From positions 91,573,499 through 91,637,498 of the forward strand of contig CM053034.1 of the NCBI GenBank assembly GCA_028564925.1: 64,000 bases of DNA, written 5' to 3'. Shown here piece after piece: positions 58,405-64,000 of the stretch. Within the stretch, counting starts at the first letter, position 1. Every line of letters starts with the position of its first letter. Origin of the DNA: Lithobates sylvaticus. Its lineage: Eukaryota > Chordata > Amphibia > Anura > Ranidae. Below the pieces are notes generated by a model that saw only the letters and a program-made list of their open reading frames with translations, was not told the origin of the DNA and searched no databases. The position numbers and the translations under genes are program-made.

Positions 58405-60140
58405 GTAGGGGTCCCCCCAAATTCAATAACCAGGCCCTTCAGGTCTGGTATGGATATTAAGGGGGACCCCAGCCAAAAAAAAAAAAAAAAAAATGGCGTG
58501 GGGTCCCCCCCAAATATCCATACCAGACCCTTCAGGTCTGGGATGGATTTTAAGGGGAACCCCGGCCAAAAAAAAAAATAAAAAAATGGCGTGGGGTCCC
58601 CCTCAAAATCCATACCAGACCCTTTATCCGAGCACGCAACCTGGCAGGCCGCAGGAAAGGAGGGGGGGACGAGAGCGGCCCCCCCTCCCGCCTGAACCGT
58701 ACCAGGCCACATGCCCTCAACATTGGGAGGGTGCTTTGGGGTCCCCCCCAAAGCACCTTGTCCCCATGTTGATGAGGACAAGGGCCTCATCCCTACAACC
58801 CTGGCCGGTGGTTGTGGGGGTCTGCGGGCGGGGGGCTTATCGGAATCTGGAAGCCCCCTTTAACAAGGGGACCCCCAGATCCCTGCCCCCCCCCTGTGTG
58901 AAATGGTAAGGGGGTACAAAAGTACCCCTACCATTTCACCAAAAAAGGTGACAAAATGGTAAAAATGACAGGAGACGGTCTTTGACAATTCCTTTATTAA
59001 AATCTTCTTTCTTCTGGTCTTCCTTCTTCATCTTCTCCTTTCTTCATCTTCTCCTTCCGGCATCTTCTTCCATCGTCTTCTTCCTTCGATTCGCTTCTTC
59101 TTCCTCCGGTCTTCTCGTCCTTCTCGTCCGGCGTCGTCCTTCTCGTCCGGCATCGTCGTCTCTTCTCGCAGGCCGCTCCTCGCAATGGGAGGCTCCCGCT
59201 CTGTGAGGCTCCGCTCCGGGTGACAGGTCTTTTATAACGAAGGCACCTGGTGACCCCGCCCCCTCTGACGCACGGGGACGTCATGTGGAATTCCCTATGG
59301 CTTTCCCCATGACGTCAGAGGGGGGGCGGGGTCACCAGGTGCCTTCGTTATACAAGACCTGTCACCCGGAGCGGAGCCTCACAGAGCGGGAGCCTCCCAT
59401 TGCGAGGAGCGGCCTGCGAGAAGAGACGACGATGCCGGACGAGAAGGACGAGAAGACCGGAGGAAGAAGAAGCGAATCGGAGGAAGAAGAAGATGGAAGA
59501 AGATGAAGGAAGGAGAAGATGAAGAAACCGAAGAATGAAGAAAGAAGATTTTAATAAAGGAATTGTCAAAGACCGTCTCCTGTCATTTTTACCATTTTTG
59601 CCACTTTTTTGGTGAAATGGTAGGGGTACTTTTGTACCCCCTTACCATTTCACACAGGGGGGGCAGGGATCTGGGGGTCCCCTTGTTAAAGGGGGCTTCC
59701 AGATTCCGATAAGCCCCCCGCCCGCAGACCCCCACAACCACTGGCCAGGGTTGTGGGGATGAGGCCCTTGTCCTCATCAACATGGGGACAAGGTGCTTTG
59801 GGGGGGACCCCAAAGCACCCTCCCAATGTTGAGGGCATGTGGCCTGGTACGGTTCAGGCGAGAGGGGGGGCCGCTCTCGTCCCCCCCTCCTTTCCTGCGG
59901 CCTGCCAGGTTGCGTGCTCGGATAAGGGTCTGGTATGGATTTTATGGGGGACCCCATGCCATTTTTTTGGGCTAGGGTTCCCCTTAAAATCCATCCCAGA
60001 CCTCAAGGGTCTGATATGGATTTTGAGGGGGACCCTACGCCATTTTTTTTTTTATTTTTTTGGCTGGGGTCCCCCTTAATATCCATCCCAGACCTGAAGG
60101 GCCTGGTTATTGAATTTGGGGGGACCCCTACGCATTTTTT
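58405..60140. repeat. Large palindrome P1, copy a
   Basis: The left arm (58,405-59,284) and right arm (59,300-60,140) are inverted copies. From outside inward: gtaggggtccccccaaattc, direct repeats of a ccagacccttcaggtctggg word, a G/C-rich core with atgttgatgaggacaagggc, ccatttcacc, AATAAA, and a GAAGAAG-rich stretch. The centre (about 59,290) holds promoter-like motifs. Open frames within are mirror images of each other in all frames and are not credible genes. Confidence 0.9.
59229..59345. promoter_or_regulatory. Two-way promoter-like centre of palindrome P1a
   Basis: TATAAAAG on the minus strand (59,229-59,236) and TATACAAG on the plus strand (about 59,349) face outward. Between them are GC boxes (ccccgcccc; ggggcgggg) and CRE-like TGACGTCA (59,310-59,317). 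AATAAA signals lie outward at 59,553-59,558 (+) and 58,993-58,998 (-), which would bound two divergent transcripts of about 200-240 bases. Motif-based inference. Confidence 0.45.
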
Positions 60141-61915
60141 TTATCAATGACTTCAATGAATGACAGTTCTCTGTATTACGGATCCAACAATTCATTTGCC
60201 GGCAATAGCTGCGACTCGTGATTTTAAATAGTTTTTTTTTCCTGCAAAAATGACACATTGTGCAGGAACAGTTCCCTATATTAGATATACTGAATCTCGA
60301 AGCATTCGAAGCATTCGTTATATCCGCTATTATAATTTCTTTCATGTTAGTTGAAATTACATATTTGTTAGTTACAATACAACATTCGAATTGTTCTCTG
60401 TATTACGGGAATCGGCAATTAGCCGCGAGTGATTTTAAATGTCTTTTTTTCCTGCAAAAATGACACATTGTACAGAGAGAGTTCTAAACACGGGAAACAT
60501 GACCCCCTTCATAGGCATACTATAGAGTATATAGTATATAGAAGGGCGCAGGTTTCCCGTGTTTAGAACTCTCTCTGTACAATGTGTCATTTTTGCAGGA
60601 AAAAAAAGACATTTAAAATCACTCGCGGCTAATTGCCGATTCCCGTAATACAGAGAACAATTCGAATGTTGTATTGTAACTAACAAATATGTAATTTCAA
60701 CTAACATGAAAGAAATTATAATAGCGGATATAACGAATGCTTCGAATGATTCGAGATTCAGTATATCTAATATAGAGAACTGTTCCTGCAGTGTCATTTT
60801 TGCAGGAAAAAAAAACTATTTAACCACATGCCGACCGGCGCACGACGATATACGTCGACAGAATGGCACGTACAGGCAGGAGGGCGTATATATACGTCCC
60901 TCCTTTCGCCTGTCCGTGCCATCGGGAGCGCGCCGGGAGCGGCGCGCTCCCGCGCCGGTCGGGACCCCCCGTGAGTCCGGCCGCGGTCCCCGCGGACTCG
61001 ATCGCCGCGGGGACTCCCGCGATCGTCTCACGGAGCGGCTGAACGGGGAGATGCCGAGATAAACAGCATCTCCCTGTTCTGCCTAGCAACTAGTGACGCC
61101 GATCTCTGCTCCCTGTGATTGGAGCAGAGATCAGCATTCACTAGCTGACAGCCACGCCCCCCCACAGTAAGAAATACACCCCTAGGCATACTTAACCCCT
61201 ACACTGCCACCTTGTGGTTAACCCCTAAACTGCTAGTGTCATTTATACAGAAATCAATGCATTTAAATGCATTAATTGCTGTAAAAATGACAATGGTCGC
61301 AAAAATGTGTCAAAAATGTCCGATGTGTCCGCCATAATGTCGCAGTCACAAAAAAAAATCGCAGATCTCCGCCATTAATAATAAAAAAAAAATTATTAAT
61401 AAAAATGCTATAAAACTATCCCCTATCTTGTAAACGCTATAACTTCTGCGCAAACCGATCAATAATCGCTTATTGCGATTTTTTTACCAAAAATATGTAG
61501 AAGAATACGTATCGGCCTAAACTGGGGAAAAAAAAGTTTTTTTATATATTTTTTGGGGATATTTATTATAGCAAAAAATAAAAAATAATGCATTTTTTTC
61601 AAAATTGTCGCTCTATTTTTGTTTATAGCGCAAAAAATAAAAACCGCAGGGGCGATCAAATACCACCAAAAGAAAGCTCTATTTGTGGGAAAAAAAGGAC
61701 GTCAATTTTGTTTGGGAGCCACGTCGCACGACCGCGCAATTGTCAGTTAAAGCGACGCAGTGCCGAATCGCAAAAAGGGGCCTGGTCCTTTGGCTGCAAA
61801 TTGGTCCGGTCTGAAAGTGGTTAAAATCTCGACTCGCAGCTATTGCCGGCAAATGAATTGTCGGATCCGTAATACAGAGAACAGTCATTCATTGAAGTCA
61901 TTGATAAAAAAAAAC
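60141..61915. repeat. Palindrome P2, copy a, with piggyBac-like insertion
   Basis: The left arm (60,141-60,515) and right arm (60,548-60,823 plus 61,825-61,915) are inverted copies (cattcgaattgttctctgta, acgggaatcggcaattagcc). They surround a centre of about 30 bp (tactatagagtatatagtat). The right arm is split by the MITE at 60,824-61,820. Confidence 0.88.
60824..61820. mobile_element. piggyBac-like MITE
   Basis: The ends CCACATGCCGACCGG and CCGGTCTGAAAGTGG are imperfect inverted repeats bounded by TTAA (60,820-60,823 and 61,821-61,824). Two sister arms (near 60,218 and 63,703) carry the single uninserted TTAA. It is 997 bp and noncoding, with GC-rich hairpins at 60,915-61,030. A partial relative is at 32,969-33,123. 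Confidence 0.92.
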
Positions 61916-63625
61916 GTAGGGGTCCCCCCAAATTCAATAACCAGGCCCTTCAGGTCTGGTATGGATATTAAGGGGGACCCCAGCCAAAAAAAAAAAAAAA
62001 AATGGCGTAGGGTCCCCCTCAAAATCCATACCAGACCCTTGAGGTCTGGGATGGATTTTAAGGGGAACCCTAGCCCAAAAAAATGGCGTGGGGTCCCCCA
62101 TAAAATCCATACCAGACCCTTATCCGAGCACGCAACCTGGCAGGCCGCAGGAAAGGAGGGGGGGACGAGAGCGGCCCCCCCTCCCGCCTGAACCGTACCA
62201 GGCCACATGCCCTCAACATTGGGAGGGTGCTTTGGGGTCCCCCCCAAAGCACCTTGTCCCCATGTTGATGAGGACAAGGGCCTCATCCCCACAACCCTGG
62301 CCGGTGGTTGTGGGGGTCTGCGGGCGGGGGGCTTATCGGAATCTGGAAGCCCCCTTTAACAAGGGGACCCCCAGATCCCGGCCTCCCCCCCTGTGTGAAA
62401 TGGTAAGGGGGTACAAAAGTACCCCTACCATTTCACCAAAAAAGTGGCAAAAATTGTAAAAATGACAGGAGACGGTCTTTGACAATTCCTTTATTAAAAT
62501 CTTCTTTCTTCTGGTCTTCCTTTCTTCATCTTCTCCTTCCGGCATCTTCTTCCATCGTCTTCTTCCTTCGATTCGCTTCTTCTTCCTCCGGTCTTCTCGT
62601 CCTTCTCGTCCGGCGTCGTCCTTCTCGTCCGGCATCGGCGTCTCTTCTCGCAGGCCGCTCCTCGCAATGGGAGGCTCCCGCTCTGTGAGGCTCCGCTCCG
62701 GGTGACAGGTCTTTTATAACGAAGGCACCTGGTGACCCCGCCCCCCCTCTGACGCACGGGGACGTCATGTGGAATTCCCTATGGCTTTCCCCATGACGTC
62801 AGAGGGGGGGCGGGGTCACCAGGTGCCTTCGTTATACAAGACCTGTCACCCGGAGCGAAGCCTCACAGAGCGGGAGCCTCCCATTGCGAGGAGCGGCCTG
62901 CGAGAAGAGACGACGATGCCGGACGAGAAGGACGAGAAGACCGGAGGAAGAAGAAGCGAATCGAAGGAAGAAGATGCCGGAAGGAGAAGATGAAGAAAGG
63001 AAGACCAGAAGACAGAAGAAAGAAGATTTTAATAAAGGAATTGTCAAAGACCGTCTCCTGTCATTTTTACAATTTTTGCCACTTTTTTGGTGAAATGGTA
63101 GGGGTACTTTTGTACCCCCTTACCATTTCACACAGGGGGGGAGGCCGGGATCTGGGGGTCCCCTTGTTAAAGGGGGCTTCCAGATTCCGATAAGCCCCCC
63201 GCCCGCAGACCCCCACAACCACCGGGCACGGTTGTGGGGATGAGGCCCTTGTCCTCATCAACATGGGGACAAGGTGCTTTGGGGGGGACCCCAAAGCACC
63301 CTCCCAATGTTGAGGGCATGTGGCCTGGTACGGTTCAGGCGGGAGGGGGGGCCGCTCTCGTCCCCCCCTCCTTTCCTGCGGCCTGCCAGGTTGCGTGCTC
63401 GGATAAAGGGTCTGGTATGGATTTTGAGGGGGACCCCATGCCATTTTTTTGGGCTAGGGTTCCCCTTAAAATCCATCCCAGACCTCAAGGGTCTGGTATG
63501 GATTTTGAGGGGGACCCTACGCCATTTTTTTTTTTTTTTTTGGCTGGGGTCCCCCTTAATATCCATACCAGACCTGAAGGGCCTGGTTATTGAATTTGGG
63601 GGGACCCCTACGTTTTTTTTTATCA
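61916..63625. repeat. Large palindrome P1, copy b
   Basis: Second copy of 58,405-60,140, in the same order and nearly identical, with its centre near 62,780. Left arm 61,916-62,765; right arm 62,785-63,625. Confidence 0.92.
62711..62830. promoter_or_regulatory. Two-way promoter-like centre of palindrome P1b
   Basis: TATAAAAG (-) at 62,711-62,718, GC boxes on both sides, TGACGTCA at 62,794-62,801, and outward AATAAA signals at 63,031-63,036 (+) and 62,490-62,495 (-). Same layout as copy a. Confidence 0.45.
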
Positions 63626-64000
63626 ATGACTTCAATGAATGACTGTTCTCTGTATTACGGATCCGACAATTCATTTGCCGGCAATAGCTGCGAGTCGAGA
63701 TTTTAAATAGTTTTTTTTTTTCCTGCAAAAATGACACATTGTACAGAGACAGTTCCCTATATTAGATATACTGAATCTCGAATCATTCGAAGCATTCGTT
63801 ATATCCGCTATTATAATTTCTTTCATGTTAGTTGAAATTACATATTTGTTAGTTACAATACAACATTCGAATTGTTCTCTGTATTACGGGAATCGGCAAT
63901 TAGCCGCGAGTGATTTTAAATGTCTTTTTTTTCCTGCAAAAATGACACATTGTACAGAGAGAGTTCTAAACACGGGAAACATGACCCCCTTCATAGGCAT
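63626..64000. repeat. Palindrome P2, copy b (left arm, cut by window end)
   Basis: Matches 60,141-60,518. The window ends at the word cataggcat, just where copy a reaches its centre, so the array likely goes on beyond the window. Confidence 0.88.

Noticed and set aside
58405-63640. Many overlapping open frames of 60-178 codons in the G/C-rich palindromes (for example starting MLWGGPQSTLPML or MGMRPLSSSTWGQG)
   Set aside because: They occur in several frames on both strands of an inverted repeat, have odd low-complexity composition and no domain. High GC content leaves few stops.

Overview
This is a stretch of vertebrate nuclear DNA made almost wholly of transposable elements. I see no host gene. 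The mix (DIRS retroelement, Penelope-like elements with GIY-YIG domains, L1/Tx1-type LINEs, a BED-finger hAT transposon, PIF/Harbinger-like MITEs starting TGCCCCGTACACACG, and piggyBac-like MITEs in TTAA sites) fits an amphibian with a large genome. A ranid frog is my best guess, from recalled repeat types rather than from a search.

Layout, bases 1-33,376: one DIRS-type element on the minus strand appears to be split by about 28.8 kb of younger DNA. Its downstream part lies at 1-1,027 and its upstream part at 29,863-31,375. Between them sits an AT-rich, hairpin-filled repeat (1,028-29,862), which itself received: (i) a full-length LINE with two open ORFs (1,098-7,980); (ii) hAT-derived pieces (10,651-11,693); (iii) a solo-LTR-like fossil (11,737-28,950). 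The LTR in turn holds a 14-kb head-to-head Penelope-like element (12,268-26,429) and nested Harbinger-like elements. The Penelope-like element holds a hAT MITE and a second insertion (14,386-19,752) made of four copies of a unit in the order <- <- -> ->. Each of those copies carries a canonical hammerhead ribozyme.

Layout, 33,377-55,980: a roughly 108-bp hAT MITE (TSD ctttaagt) contains a 22.5-kb hAT transposon (33,425-55,912, TSD tctgtgaa). The transposase lies on the minus strand and is interrupted by LINE 2, whose target-site duplication is about 183 bp. The hAT carries a 147-bp tandem array at its 3' side and a roughly 64-bp array of about 70 copies in its 5' leader. LINE 3 is inserted in the 64-bp array.

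Layout, 55,989-64,000: a MITE, a truncated Penelope-like element with an open C-terminal reading frame, then an AT-rich TIR-type repeat. That leads into a tandem array of long palindromes (58,405 to the window end), one arm of which was hit by a 1-kb piggyBac-like MITE. Each large palindrome centre has TATA, GC-box and CRE-like motifs arranged as a two-way promoter, with AATAAA signals near the arm ends. Most insertions are well dated against each other, because target-site duplications and uninserted sister sites are present in the window.
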